64,000 nucleotides of DNA from an uncultured Ruminococcus sp. (GTDB lineage Bacteria > Bacillota > Clostridia > Oscillospirales > Ruminococcaceae): NCBI GenBank assembly GCA_900541495.1, contig UQKC01000005.1:10554-74553 (forward strand). Direction: 5' to 3'. A program made the translations under genes and the position numbers. The notes beneath the pieces are model-generated. The model ran no database searches and had not been told where the DNA came from. It worked only from the letters and a program-made list of their open reading frames with translations. Shown piece by piece: positions 26,203 through 35,356 of the stretch. Within the stretch, counting starts at the first letter, position 1, and the number at the start of each line of letters is the position of its first letter.

Positions 26203-27297
26203 TCAGAAGTTTGGATAATCGAGCATATGCGAAAGTATCGCGATATTCGCTGCCGCTTCAACGCAGGGGACAGCTCTCGGTACAACGCAGGGGTCATGTC
26301 TGCCCTTTATCTCGATAACTCCGTTCGTGAGATTGCCGTAGTCGATAGTCTGCTGCGGCTGTGCAATGGACGGTGTAGGCTTGAACGCAACTCGGAAGAT
26401 GATAGGCATACCCGAGGAGATACCGCCGAGGATACCACCGTGGTTGTTGGTCTTTGTAAGAACGTGACCGACTTCATTCACATAAAATTCGTCGTTGTTC
26501 TGACTGCCAAGCATTGTTGCAACTTGGAAGCCTGCGCCGAATTCGATTCCCTTGACCGCAGGAATACCGAAAACGATCTGCGCGATGCTGTTTTCGAGTC
26601 CCTCAAAAATTGGCGAACCAACGCCTGCGGGAACATTCGTTACCGCACATTCAACGATACCGCCGAGGCTGTCGAGCGAACGGCGCGCAAGGTCGATGTC
26701 ATCATACATAGCCTGACCCTTTTTGTCGCTTATAGTTGGGAACTTTTTGTGGCGAAGTGCGATTATCTGTTCACGCGAAATTTCAAGCGGATTGAACTTC
26801 GTGTCCTTGATATTGTGTATCTGTGCGATGTGAGTACCCGTGTAAATTCCGCGGCGTTCAAGAATCTGACCGCAAACTGCGCCTGCAAAGCAGAGCGGAG
26901 CGGTAAGTCTGCCCGAGAAGTGTCCGCCGCCGCGAACATCGTTGAAGCCCTTATAGCGTAGAGCACCCGTGTAGTCAGCGTGTCCCGGACGTGCAAGCTT
27001 TGAGATGTTGCCATAGTCCTGCGAGTGCTGGTCGGTGTTGTTTATGAAAGCTGCAAGGGGAGTACCCGTTGTGTAGCCGTTGTGAACGCCCGACATAATG
27101 TTCGGGAGGTCTTTTTCGCTTCTCTGCGTGGAGGTTGCGTCCTTTTTAGGCGCACGTCTTGCCATAAAGTTGCGAAGCTCTTCGAGGTCGATATGCTCTC
27201 CGGGAGGAAGATTATCGATAACAACGCCGATTGCAGGGCCGTGCGATTCGCCGAATATCGAAACTGTTATATTGTGATTCCAAAAAGATGACATCAT
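26203..27297 (-). CDS. aroC: Chorismate synthase
   Basis: AroC makes chorismate from EPSP with reduced FMN, the last shikimate step. From ATG 27297 the product is 364 residues. It has FGESHGPAIG at the N terminus, RPGHADYTGALRY, the DVRGGGHFSGRLTA signature, and GGISSGMPIIFRVAFKPTPSI. AAGAAAGGACTG lies upstream. An in-frame extension of 34 residues would run into aroA and lacks similarity. It is the fourth aro gene in the run. Confidence 0.95.
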   Translation of the reverse strand: MMSSFWNHNITVSIFGESHGPAIGVVIDNLPPGEHIDLEELRNFMARRAPKKDATSTQRSEKDLPNIMSGVHNGYTTGTPLAAFINNTDQHSQDYGNISKLARPGHADYTGALRYKGFNDVRGGGHFSGRLTAPLCFAGAVCGQILERRGIYTGTHIAQIHNIKDTKFNPLEISREQIIALRHKKFPTISDKKGQAMYDDIDLARRSLDSLGGIVECAVTNVPAGVGSPIFEGLENSIAQIVFGIPAVKGIEFGAGFQVATMLGSQNNDEFYVNEVGHVLTKTNNHGGILGGISSGMPIIFRVAFKPTPSIAQPQQTIDYGNLTNGVIEIKGRHDPCVVPRAVPCVEAAANIAILSHMLDYPNF

Positions 27298-27316
27298 TTT
27301 CAGTCCTTTCTTACCA

Positions 27317-28570
27317 TTAAAGGTCAGTGCTAATTTTTCCGCCAAGCTTTTTAAAATCCTGCCAGAAATCGGGGTAGCTCTTTGAAACAGCCTGCGCATC
27401 GGTTATTGTTATATCTCCGTCTGCCTTTGTCGAAGCAACAGCCGAAGCCATAACGATACGATGATCGTTGCAGCCGTCGATTATTCCGCCCGTGAAAGAA
27501 CGAACGGGGTGTATTTCAAGGAAATCATCGCCGTAAACGACGTTTCCTCCGATAGCATTTATTGCGTCTGCGATCGCTTTGAGTCTGTCGCTTTCCTTTA
27601 TTTTAAGGCGCTTTGCGTTAACTATCCTGCTCACATCTTTGGTGAAGCAGCCGAACACCGTCAGTATCGGAACAAGATCGGGAATATCGGAAACATCGAC
27701 CGTGAAAGGCTCATATTCGCCGCAGCCGACCTTGCCGTAACCCGACTTTTCGAGAATTTCGCATATCTGCTTGTCGCCCTGAACGGAAGCTTCGTTGAGA
27801 TTTCCTATCTCTATTTCCGAGCCGAGCGCATTTGCAACATAATAGAACGCAGCCTGCGAGTAGTCGCCCTCAACTGCGCAGTCGGCAGCCTTGTAACGCT
27901 GATTTCCCTTTATATTGTAGACGGGGAAGCCCGCGTCCGAAACGCTTTCATCGACCTCAACGCCGAAAACTTTCAGCGCAGCTATCGTCATATCAGCATA
28001 AGGCTTCGATTCAAGCTTTGAGGTGAGGATTATCCTGCTGTCCTCGGTGCAAAGCGGCAAAGCGAACAGCAGTCCCGTGATGAATTGCGATGAAACATCG
28101 CCCTCAATGTGAAAATCACCGCCGCAAAGCTTTCCGCTCATCGTGAACGGCATAACTCCGTCCGTGTGAACGAAGCTCACGCCTTTCTGTGAAAGTTCGC
28201 GCTTGTATGGAGTTATCGGTCGGGTCGGGAGCTTTCCGCTGCCCGAAAATTCCGTGTCACAGCCGAGCGCAGCCGCAACGGGAATGATGAAGCGAAGCGT
28301 TGAGCCACTCTCACGGCAGTTGATCTTAGCCGAGGAAGAGGGGACACCGATACCTTTTATGGTGTAAACATTTCCGTCATTGACGATCTTCGCTCCGAGC
28401 GCTGTCATAGCGTCAACAGTTGCGTCAATGTCCTCGGAGGGGTTCACAGCGCTGACCTCGGAAACGCCGTCAGCGAGTGAAGCAGCGATTATCATTCTGT
28501 GGGAAAAGCTTTTGGAGGACGGAGCGCTTGTCCTGCCGATAAGTCCCGACGGTGTTATAGTAACGTTCAT
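27317..28570 (-). CDS. aroA: EPSP synthase
   Basis: AroA transfers enolpyruvyl from PEP to shikimate-3-phosphate. The 417-residue product begins with the SKSFSHRMIIAASLADG segment (S3P/PEP-binding Lys20 by family), has SGSTLRFIIPVAAALG and LKIKESDRLKAIADAINAIGG, and ends with DHRIVMASAVASTKADGD. It lies 11 bp after aroB and 19 bp before aroC. AGGAGAAAAT precedes the start. Confidence 0.95.
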   Translation of the reverse strand: MNVTITPSGLIGRTSAPSSKSFSHRMIIAASLADGVSEVSAVNPSEDIDATVDAMTALGAKIVNDGNVYTIKGIGVPSSSAKINCRESGSTLRFIIPVAAALGCDTEFSGSGKLPTRPITPYKRELSQKGVSFVHTDGVMPFTMSGKLCGGDFHIEGDVSSQFITGLLFALPLCTEDSRIILTSKLESKPYADMTIAALKVFGVEVDESVSDAGFPVYNIKGNQRYKAADCAVEGDYSQAAFYYVANALGSEIEIGNLNEASVQGDKQICEILEKSGYGKVGCGEYEPFTVDVSDIPDLVPILTVFGCFTKDVSRIVNAKRLKIKESDRLKAIADAINAIGGNVVYGDDFLEIHPVRSFTGGIIDGCNDHRIVMASAVASTKADGDITITDAQAVSKSYPDFWQDFKKLGGKISTDL

Positions 28571-28581
28571 ATTTTCTCCTG

Positions 28582-29646
28582 TTATTTTTCAAGGAATTCA
28601 AGGAATTTTTCAACGGGCATCTTTACAGCAGACGATTTTCCGACTTCACTGCAAATAATGATGCTTATGCTGCCGCTTTCGCGCTTTTTATCGTTAAGGC
28701 AAGCACCGCCGAGTTCGTGCTCGGCAGGCTCAACTTCAACATTCAGCTTGTAGCGTTCAAGGCAGGCGATAAGACGGTCGGTAAGACCCTTTTCAGCCAT
28801 ATCCTGCTTCTCGGCAAGCCTTGTTATCATTCTCATTCCGACAGCAACAGCCTTGCCGTGAGTGATACCCGTGTAATTATAGTATTGCTCGATAGAGTGC
28901 GCAAGCGTGTGACCGAAGTTGAGGAGCATACGCTCGCCCTTGTCGAATTCATCGGCTTCAACAACATCGCGCTTTATCGAAACGCACTGCTCGATGACAT
29001 TCTCGGAAATTTCTCTGATATTGTCAAGCGTTCTTGTTTCAAGCAGCTCGAAAAGCGGAGCAGACTTTATCATTCCGTATTTTACGACTTCGCCCATTCC
29101 GTCAATGAGGAATTCCTCGGGGAGCGTGTCAAGCGTAGCCGTGTCGCAGATAACGAGCTTAGGCTGCTTGAATGCGCCGACGAGATTTTTTCCCTCGGGC
29201 AGGTCGATAGCCGTCTTTCCGCCGACCGATGAATCCACCTGTGCAAGCAGGGTAGTCGGTATCTGTACGAAGTCAAGACCTCTCAGAAATGTAGCCGCAG
29301 CATAGCCCGTTATGTCGCCGACAACACCTCCGCCGAGCGCAACAAGAGCGTCCGTGCGTGAGATGTGCTTTTCACATAAAAAGCTGTAAATGTTGAGCAG
29401 TGTAGCCGTGCATTTGGAAGCTTCACCGTGCGGAAATACGAATTTATATACCTCAAAGCCGCTTTTTTCAAGGCTTTTTACGACTTTTTCACCGAAAAGC
29501 GCATCGACCGTATCATCGGTTATGACCGCAAATTTCTGCGCCTTTGTGACAGCCTTGATGTATTCACCGCAGCCGTCAAGCATATCTTTTCCGACAATGA
29601 CTTCATAATTTATCGAAGCTTTTACGGGTATTCTTGTGTATTCCAT
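28582..29646 (-). CDS. aroB: 3-dehydroquinate synthase
   Basis: AroB cyclises DAHP to 3-dehydroquinate using NAD and a divalent metal. The product (354 residues from ATG 29646) has the NAD-binding ALGGGVVGDITGYAAATFLRG, PTTLLAQVDSSVGGKTAID, and metal ligands around GMGEVVKYGMI and NFGHTLAHSIEQ. The start is uncertain: an ATG at 29670 gives eight more residues and is 16 nt from AAAGGAG; 29646 fits family length better. Product feeds the unlinked AroD/AroE steps. Confidence 0.93.
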   Translation of the reverse strand: MEYTRIPVKASINYEVIVGKDMLDGCGEYIKAVTKAQKFAVITDDTVDALFGEKVVKSLEKSGFEVYKFVFPHGEASKCTATLLNIYSFLCEKHISRTDALVALGGGVVGDITGYAAATFLRGLDFVQIPTTLLAQVDSSVGGKTAIDLPEGKNLVGAFKQPKLVICDTATLDTLPEEFLIDGMGEVVKYGMIKSAPLFELLETRTLDNIREISENVIEQCVSIKRDVVEADEFDKGERMLLNFGHTLAHSIEQYYNYTGITHGKAVAVGMRMITRLAEKQDMAEKGLTDRLIACLERYKLNVEVEPAEHELGGACLNDKKRESGSISIIICSEVGKSSAVKMPVEKFLEFLEK

Positions 29647-29706
29647 TGATAAACCGCCGTTTTCCGACATTTTTTAGGAAAACGTACTCCTTTCCGATGA
29701 AATTTT

Positions 29707-30720
29707 TTAGCCGATAGTTCTTCCGAGATAGCCGCAAAGACCGCTGATCTTCTTCATTGTTTCCTTGAACATATCAGGTGTGAGCTGCTGACCACCGTCG
29801 GAAAGTGCAGCCTTAGGATTGCAGTGAACTTCGATCTCGAGAGCATCTGTGCCTGCAACAACAGCGGCAAGAGCCATAGGATCGATAAGTGAGATCATAC
29901 CTGTTGCATGTGAAGGGTCAGCACAAACGGGGAGATGTGACTTCTGCTTGAGAAGCGGAATAGCGGAAACATCGAAGGTGTTTCTTGTCATTGTTTCAAA
30001 TGTGCGGATTCCGCGCTCGCAAAGGATAACGTTCGGGTTGCCCTCGGACATTATGTATTCTGCGGACATAAGTGTTTCTTCGAGCGTGTTTGCAAGACCT
30101 CTCTTAAGAAGAATAGGCTTTGTTGTCTTGCCGAGAGCCTTAAGAAGCTCAAAGTTCTGCATATTTCTTGCGCCGACCTGAATAACATCGATCTCGTCAA
30201 AGAGAGGAAGATCGGACTGGCTCATAATTTCGGTAACGATAGGAAGTCCCGTTTCAGCCTTAGCTTTGAGAAGAAGCTTGATGCCCTCTTCACGAAGACC
30301 CTGGAAAGAGTAAGGGGACGTTCTCGGCTTGAATGCACCGCCGCGGAGCATTGTTGCGCCGGCTTCCTTTACAGCGTGAGCGGTAGTGAGTATCTGCTCC
30401 TCTGTTTCAACAGAGCAAGGACCTGCGATGACCTGAAGAGAACCATCGCCGATCTTTCTGCCGCCTGCTTCGATAACAGTATCATCGGGGTGGAACTTGC
30501 GGTTAGCCTTTTTGTAAGGCTCCTGTACACGCTTGATCTCTTCTATGCAGTCCTGAGCATAAAGGTTGTGCATATCAACTGCGGAAGTATCACCGATAAG
30601 ACCGATGATGTGCTGACTTGCGCCCTGAATGTGGTTGGTCTTCAATCCCTGTTCTTTGAGAAGCTCATCCAGCTTTTCAACGGATTCGGGTGAAGCGTTG
30701 TTCTTAAGAATGATGATCAT
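29707..30720 (-). CDS. aroF: DAHP synthase, type I-beta with N-terminal regulatory domain
   Basis: It condenses PEP and erythrose-4-phosphate, the entry step of aromatic synthesis. The 337-residue product has an N-terminal ACT-like domain of about 70 residues (MIIILKNNASPESVEKLDELL) followed by the TIM barrel with IAGPCSVE, RGGAFKPRTSPYSFQG and DPSHATG. This layout matches the Thermotoga-type enzyme, in which Tyr/Phe bind the N-terminal domain for feedback control; that control here is an inference. AAGGAG precedes the start. Confidence 0.94.
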   Translation of the reverse strand: MIIILKNNASPESVEKLDELLKEQGLKTNHIQGASQHIIGLIGDTSAVDMHNLYAQDCIEEIKRVQEPYKKANRKFHPDDTVIEAGGRKIGDGSLQVIAGPCSVETEEQILTTAHAVKEAGATMLRGGAFKPRTSPYSFQGLREEGIKLLLKAKAETGLPIVTEIMSQSDLPLFDEIDVIQVGARNMQNFELLKALGKTTKPILLKRGLANTLEETLMSAEYIMSEGNPNVILCERGIRTFETMTRNTFDVSAIPLLKQKSHLPVCADPSHATGMISLIDPMALAAVVAGTDALEIEVHCNPKAALSDGGQQLTPDMFKETMKKISGLCGYLGRTIG

Positions 30721-30799
30721 TTTCTTTTCTCCTTAATTCCTTAATATATAAATTTAAATTATATACTTTTTTGCGGCAAAACGGTGGAAATCCACGCAC

Positions 30800-31816
30800 T
30801 TAATATACGAATGTGCAGTCGGGGAGCTGCTCCGCAAGATAATCCATATCCTCCGCAGGAATATCAAGACCCTGCATATAAAGCTTTTTCAGCATTATGA
30901 GCGAAGCCGCAGGACGGATATTCGTTATCGGATTGTTGCTTATTTTCAGCCATTGGAGCGAAGTCAGCGACATAAGCGGCTCAATAGAACCGATGCTGTT
31001 GTTTTCGAGATAAAGTTCGTTAAGGTCACCCATAGTCGTCAGCGGAGTGATATCGGAAATATCATTGTTCTGCAAATGAAGTCCGATCATTTTGTCCATT
31101 CCGCTCAAAGCGGTTATACTATTAATATTGTTATCGTTAAGGCGAAGAAGTTCAAGCTGCCTTAAATTCGTCAGCGGCGAAATATCACTAACATGGTTGT
31201 CGGAAATATCAAGTGCTTTAAGATGAACAAGTCCGTCAAGAGAGGAGATGTCGCTGATGTTATTCGAGCGAAGATAAAGGCTTTCCAGTCCGACAAGTCC
31301 GGCAAGAGGCGAAAGATCTTCGACCTTGTTCTTGAAAAGCGAAAGATTTTTCAGCTCGGTCAAGCCTTTGAGCGGCGAAAGATCGGTAATGTTGTTCTGA
31401 TATATCTGAAGCTCGGTCAGATTTACCATATATTTGAGCTCAACAATATCCTCATCGTTCAAGTCCATATTGCTCAAAGTGAGCGAGGTAAGCTCAGTGC
31501 TGTATTCCTTGTCTTTTATAATAATAGTAGCAGGAAGCTTAGCCATTACCTTTTCTTTTTCGGCAACAGCTTCGCTCACCGCAGGATTATCCTTTCCGTT
31601 GAGGTAATCCTCCTTGTTTTTTATCTTTATATCGGGGACAGTTTCCGCTTTGAGCGAAGAAACATCATGTTCCAGCGATTCTATCTGCGATTGAAGCTCG
31701 GAAACATCGGGCTGAGGCTCTTCATCAGCCTTGTTCAGAAATGGCAGTGAGCAGGAGCAAAGCGATAAAGCCATTGCAAAGCAGGAAATAAGAGCAGCTG
31801 CTTTAGTATGCTTCAT
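30800..31816 (-). CDS. Leucine-rich-repeat lipoprotein
   Basis: The 338-residue product has a lipoprotein signal ending ALSLCSC, a short coiled-coil stretch (DVSELQSQIESLEHDVSSLK), and about nine 22-residue internalin-like repeats (LxxLxLxxNxIxDISPLxxL). It is probably anchored on the outer membrane face and binds a protein or glycan partner. ATG 31816 has AAAGGA upstream; longer in-frame starts lack a signal peptide at the N terminus. It lies on the same strand 79 bp before aroF but is functionally unrelated. Confidence 0.85.
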   Translation of the reverse strand: MKHTKAAALISCFAMALSLCSCSLPFLNKADEEPQPDVSELQSQIESLEHDVSSLKAETVPDIKIKNKEDYLNGKDNPAVSEAVAEKEKVMAKLPATIIIKDKEYSTELTSLTLSNMDLNDEDIVELKYMVNLTELQIYQNNITDLSPLKGLTELKNLSLFKNKVEDLSPLAGLVGLESLYLRSNNISDISSLDGLVHLKALDISDNHVSDISPLTNLRQLELLRLNDNNINSITALSGMDKMIGLHLQNNDISDITPLTTMGDLNELYLENNSIGSIEPLMSLTSLQWLKISNNPITNIRPAASLIMLKKLYMQGLDIPAEDMDYLAEQLPDCTFVY

Positions 31817-32181
31817 AAAAATCGTCCTTTCCAAAGTAAATGCATAAACAGCGGAATTTGCTTGCGGATTTATCAAAACATTCATATCAATTATATACCA
31901 AACCCGTCCCAAAGTCAAGTGCTGACGGGAAAAAATGGGGGAAAAAGGCTTTGCAATATGTTTTATAAAAAACTTGACCGCAATTATCTGCTGTGGTATA
32001 ATAAATTGTCCGCATTTTGCACAAAATAAACGTTCCAAACTCTCGAAAACCGCATAAATGCGACGAAATTCAGTAAAAATCAAAAAATGAAATGAAAATA
32101 GAGAACCGTAGAGAAAACGAGCAAAACAGAGAGATTTAGAGAGATTGAGGGATATATTTTAAAAATTCGGCAAAATGACAA
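31817..32181. promoter_or_regulatory. Gene-free region with a plus-strand promoter
   Basis: No credible gene is seen. A strong plus-strand promoter TTGACC (31974-31979), 17 bp, TATAAT (31997-32002) fires toward rplM from 310 bp upstream. The transcribed stretch 32040-32160 is purine-rich with repeated AGAGA/GAGAT words. It is either a second rplM promoter with a long leader or the start of a small RNA. Confidence 0.5.
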
Positions 32182-32210
32182 TTGACATTGGACGCATCGC
32201 CGTGTATAAT
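32182..32210 (+). promoter_or_regulatory. Promoter of rplM-rpsI
   Basis: TTGACA (32182-32187), 17 bp, TATAAT (32205-32210) is a full consensus promoter, leaving a leader of about 95 nt that may hold an L13-type autoregulatory site; I could not confirm such a structure. Confidence 0.88.
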
Positions 32211-32311
32211 AATAAACGTTGTGTCCGACGTGTATCAGAATGTAAGTGGAGTTGCCTGCATTGAATGATATCAGTTCGGCAATATCTACTAAAAATAAAA
32301 GGAGAATGACT

Positions 32312-32740
32312 ATGTCAACTTATATGCCTAAGGCTAACGAAATCAGCCGTAAGTGGTATGTTATTGATGCAGAGGGCAAATCCCTCGGTCGTGTAGCGGC
32401 TGCTGCAGCATCAATTCTCAGAGGCAAGAATAAGCCTACTTTCGCACCTCACGCAGACTGCGGAGATAATGTTATCATCATCAACTGCGCAAAGGCAGTT
32501 CTCACAGGAAAGAAACTTGAACAGAAGACTTTCAAGTGGCACACAGGCTGGATCGGCGGACTTAAGGAAACCAAGTACAGCGATATGATGAAGAATAATC
32601 CGGAAAAGGCAATGACAATTGCTGTAAACGGAATGCTTCCGAACAACACACTCGGCAGAGCAGCACTCACAAGACTCAGAACCTATGCAGGTGCGGAGCA
32701 CGAGAACGCAGCTCAGAAGCCTGAAATGATCGAAATATAA
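32312..32740 (+). CDS. rplM: 50S ribosomal protein L13
   Basis: L13 is an early assembly protein of the 50S subunit. From ATG 32312 (MSTYMPKANEISRKWYVIDAEGKSLGRVA) the product has 142 residues, the family length. It includes GDNVIIINCAKAVLTGKK and the C-terminal GMLPNNTLGRAALTRLRTYAG. AAAGGAG sits 7 nt upstream; earlier in-frame starts have no RBS or overlap it. rpsI follows at 13 bp. Confidence 0.97.
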   Translation: MSTYMPKANEISRKWYVIDAEGKSLGRVAAAAASILRGKNKPTFAPHADCGDNVIIINCAKAVLTGKKLEQKTFKWHTGWIGGLKETKYSDMMKNNPEKAMTIAVNGMLPNNTLGRAALTRLRTYAGAEHENAAQKPEMIEI

Positions 32741-32753
32741 GGAGGAAGCCGAA

Positions 32754-33155
32754 ATGTACGAATCTAAACAGCCTTATTTTTATGGCACAGGCAGAAGAAA
32801 AAGCTCCGTTGCAAGAGTAAGAGTTTACGCAGGCAGCGGCAACGTTACCATCAACGGAAGAAATATCGACGATTACTTTGGACTTGAAACACTCAAGCTC
32901 CTCGTTAGACAGCCTCTTACACTCACAGAAACAGCTGATAAGTTCGACATCGTTTGCACAGTTGCAGGCGGCGGTGTAACAGGTCAGGCAGGCGCTATCC
33001 GTCACGGCCTTTCCAGAGCACTTCTCCAGTACGATGCTGAGCTCCGTCCTGTTCTCAAGAAGGCAGGATTCCTCACTCGTGACCCAAGAATGAAGGAAAG
33101 AAAGAAGTACGGCTTAAAGGCTGCTCGTCGCGCTCCTCAGTTCTCCAAGAGATAA
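32754..33155 (+). CDS. rpsI: 30S ribosomal protein S9
   Basis: S9 contacts the P-site tRNA through its basic C-terminal tail. The 133-residue product has YGTGRRKSSVARVRVYAGSG at the start, GGGVTGQAGAIRHGLSRALL in the middle, and ends KKYGLKAARRAPQFSKR as in the family. AAGGAGG precedes the ATG. It forms the usual pair with rplM. Confidence 0.98.
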   Translation: MYESKQPYFYGTGRRKSSVARVRVYAGSGNVTINGRNIDDYFGLETLKLLVRQPLTLTETADKFDIVCTVAGGGVTGQAGAIRHGLSRALLQYDAELRPVLKKAGFLTRDPRMKERKKYGLKAARRAPQFSKR

Positions 33156-33228
33156 TTATTGCCCTTACAAACAATATTTCAACATTGTTTGGGGCGAAAT
33201 TACCGCTTTTGGTCAGTTAACCAACATC

Positions 33229-33263
33229 ATAACCGCTGTGTTTATGCATAGCGGTTATTTTTG
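33229..33263 (+). terminator. Terminator of rplM-rpsI
   Basis: ATAACCGCT (33229-33237) pairs with AGCGGTTAT (33250-33258), followed by TTTTTG. Confidence 0.88.
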
Positions 33264-33275
33264 TGCCTAAATATA

Positions 33276-33315
33276 AAACCAAGTCCCGAAGAATTGATCT
33301 TTCGGGACTTGGTTT
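33276..33315 (-). terminator. Terminator of the rhodanese-TtcA gene
   Basis: A 15-bp perfect stem (33276-33290 with 33301-33315, core CCAAGTCCCGAA) ends on the minus strand in TTTTATATTT. Confidence 0.88.
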
Positions 33316-33333
33316 ATTTCATATGGCATAAAT

Positions 33334-34455
33334 TTATTCATCATACCTATCAAGAAAATTGTGAATACCGTTTTTGTCTTTGTACTGAACGACCGCATTA
33401 AGGTCAACATTTTCAATGCTGCGGAATATGTTCATCTCGACCTGCGGATTTACCTTTTTCAGATCGGCAATAAGATGCTTTATCTCCTGACGCTTTGAAA
33501 CAGGACCCGTCGGATTGCAGGTCGTGCAGGTGTCCGTGAAACGGCAGGCGCATTGAATAAAATGCAAACCGTTGTAGTCACGCCAATGCTTGATGTCGTC
33601 CTCACGGATAAGATACATCGGGCGGATTATCTCCATTCCCTCGAAATTATCACTGTGAAGCTTTGGCATCATCGTCCTTACCTGACCGCCGTAAAGCATA
33701 CTCATAAGTATCGTTTCAATAACATCGTCAAAGTGATGTCCGAGTGCAATTTTGTTGCAGCCGAGCGCCTTTGCCTTGCTGTAAAGATGACCTCTTCTCA
33801 TTCTCGCGCAAAGATAGCAGGCGTTCTTGTCAACGTTATAGACCGACTGAAAAATATCCGACTCGAAAACAGTTATTGGTATCGACATCGAAGCCGCGTT
33901 TTTTTCAATAATGTTGCGATTCTCGGGACTGTAACCTGGATCCATTACAAGAAATACAAGCTCAAACGGGAACTTCTGATGCCTCTGCATCTCCTGAAAA
34001 AGCTTCGCCATAAGCATCGAGTCCTTGCCGCCAGAAATGCAAACCGCGATTTTGTCATTCGGCTGAACAAGCTCATAGGTGATAACAGCCTTTGCGAATT
34101 TGCTCCAAAGCGAGTGATGAAACTTCTTTTGTATGCTTTTTTCTACCTGATCGGTGATCTCTCGGTTCTCCAGTTCTATACGAAGCCAGTCTACATATCC
34201 GCCTGCAAGATTGTATGCGTCAAAACCCTTTTCGCAAAGCGCATCTGCAGCATCACGGCTTATAAGTCCACTCTTGCAGCATATAACAAGCTTTTTATCG
34301 GCAGGAAGTTCCGCATCTTCAAGCTTTTCCTGCGGAATGTTCACCGCGCCGTCAATGTGACCGTAAGAAAAAGCGTATTCATCACGCATATCGATAAGCA
34401 CATATGAATCGGCTGAAAGCTTTTTCAGCTCGGAAACAGTAATTTCGTTGTTCAT
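33334..34455 (-). CDS. Rhodanese domain fused to TtcA-like tRNA thiolase
   Basis: The 373-residue product joins two sulfur-transfer parts. Residues 5-95 are a rhodanese domain with candidate sulfur-carrying Cys60 in ICCKSGL. Residues about 110-360 are a PP-loop ATPase with SGGKDS (141-146), CYLCARMRRG and the later CACRFTDTCTTC cysteines that could hold an Fe-S cluster, as in TtcA/TtuA-type tRNA thiolation enzymes. The fusion suggests persulfide is passed directly from rhodanese to the thiolase. ATG 34455 lies downstream of AAAGGA. The exact tRNA target is inferred. Confidence 0.85.
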   Translation of the reverse strand: MNNEITVSELKKLSADSYVLIDMRDEYAFSYGHIDGAVNIPQEKLEDAELPADKKLVICCKSGLISRDAADALCEKGFDAYNLAGGYVDWLRIELENREITDQVEKSIQKKFHHSLWSKFAKAVITYELVQPNDKIAVCISGGKDSMLMAKLFQEMQRHQKFPFELVFLVMDPGYSPENRNIIEKNAASMSIPITVFESDIFQSVYNVDKNACYLCARMRRGHLYSKAKALGCNKIALGHHFDDVIETILMSMLYGGQVRTMMPKLHSDNFEGMEIIRPMYLIREDDIKHWRDYNGLHFIQCACRFTDTCTTCNPTGPVSKRQEIKHLIADLKKVNPQVEMNIFRSIENVDLNAVVQYKDKNGIHNFLDRYDE

Positions 34456-34493
34456 TTGCTTTTGATTTCCTTTCAAAAAAATGTTCGAGGAAT

Positions 34494-34522
34494 ATTATAT
34501 CACATAAATCCGATTATGTCTA
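34494..34522 (-). promoter_or_regulatory. Promoter of the rhodanese-TtcA gene
   Basis: On the minus strand TAGACA (34522-34517), 17 bp, TATAAT (34499-34494) preceded by TGTGA. Confidence 0.7.
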
Positions 34523-34575
34523 TATGCTTTGTAAACAAACAGCGCAGAATATTAAAAAAGTTCAGAATATCTGCA

Positions 34576-34604
34576 TTGACAATAAAATCCTAAAGTCGTA
34601 TAAT
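34576..34604 (+). promoter_or_regulatory. Promoter of azlCD
   Basis: TTGACA (34576-34581), 17 bp, TATAAT (34599-34604). Confidence 0.85.
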
Positions 34605-34642
34605 ATCAAACGTATATTTATATGATAAAAGGAGATATTTTC

Positions 34643-35356
34643 TTGGAAAATAACGAAAAGCGAATACAAAAAGCTTTTAAATTCGCTTTTCCGAAAACCC
34701 TGCCTATCTTCGCAGGCTTCTGGTTTCTCGGAATGAGCTATGGCATATTGATGCGTGTAAAAGGGTTCAGCTTCGTTTATCCATTGCTGATGAGCATGAC
34801 AATATTCGGCGGCTCGCTTGAATTTATCGCAGTTTCAATGCTTCTAAGCACATTTGCACCACTCCAGACCTTTCTTGTCGCACTCGTTATACAGCTCAGA
34901 CACCTTTTTTACGGCGTTTCGATGCTCGAAAAATACAAAGGCACGGGTTGGAAAAAGCCTTATCTTATCTTTGGTATGTGCGATGAAAGCTTCTCGATAA
35001 ATTACAGCACCGAGATACCCGAGGACATCGACAAAGGTTGGTTCTACTTCTTCGTAACACTTCTCAATCAGATATATTGGGTAACGGGCGCAACGATAGG
35101 CGGTCTGCTCGGCAACCTCATAACGTTCAATACCGAGGGACTTTCGTTCGTAATGACGGCGATGTTCGTTGTTATCTTCCTCGACCGGTGGCTAAAGGAA
35201 AAACAGCATATCTCGTCCGTTATCGGTCTTGGCGTTTCGCTTTTGTGCCTTGTGATCTTTGGCAAGGACAGCTTTATTATACCGACAATGATATGCATTG
35301 TCGTGATGCTCACATTGTTCCGCAAGCCTATTGAGGAAAAGGAGGGAAAAGTATGA
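34643..35356 (+). CDS. azlC: AzlC-family branched-chain amino acid export permease, large subunit
   Basis: With AzlD it forms a two-subunit exporter in the AzlC family (known for branched-chain amino acids in Bacillus; substrate here inferred). I choose TTG 34643 because AAAGGAG lies 9 nt upstream; the product is then 237 residues. It has about seven membrane helices and the family segments GMSYGILM, FGGSLEFIAVSMLL and QLRHLFYGVSMLEKY. It overlaps azlD by 4 bp. Confidence 0.88.
   Translation: MENNEKRIQKAFKFAFPKTLPIFAGFWFLGMSYGILMRVKGFSFVYPLLMSMTIFGGSLEFIAVSMLLSTFAPLQTFLVALVIQLRHLFYGVSMLEKYKGTGWKKPYLIFGMCDESFSINYSTEIPEDIDKGWFYFFVTLLNQIYWVTGATIGGLLGNLITFNTEGLSFVMTAMFVVIFLDRWLKEKQHISSVIGLGVSLLCLVIFGKDSFIIPTMICIVVMLTLFRKPIEEKEGKV

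Noticed and set aside
30800..32083. Long form of the LRR lipoprotein
   Set aside because: The extra 89 residues would put the lipoprotein signal peptide in the middle of the protein; ATG 31816 has an RBS.
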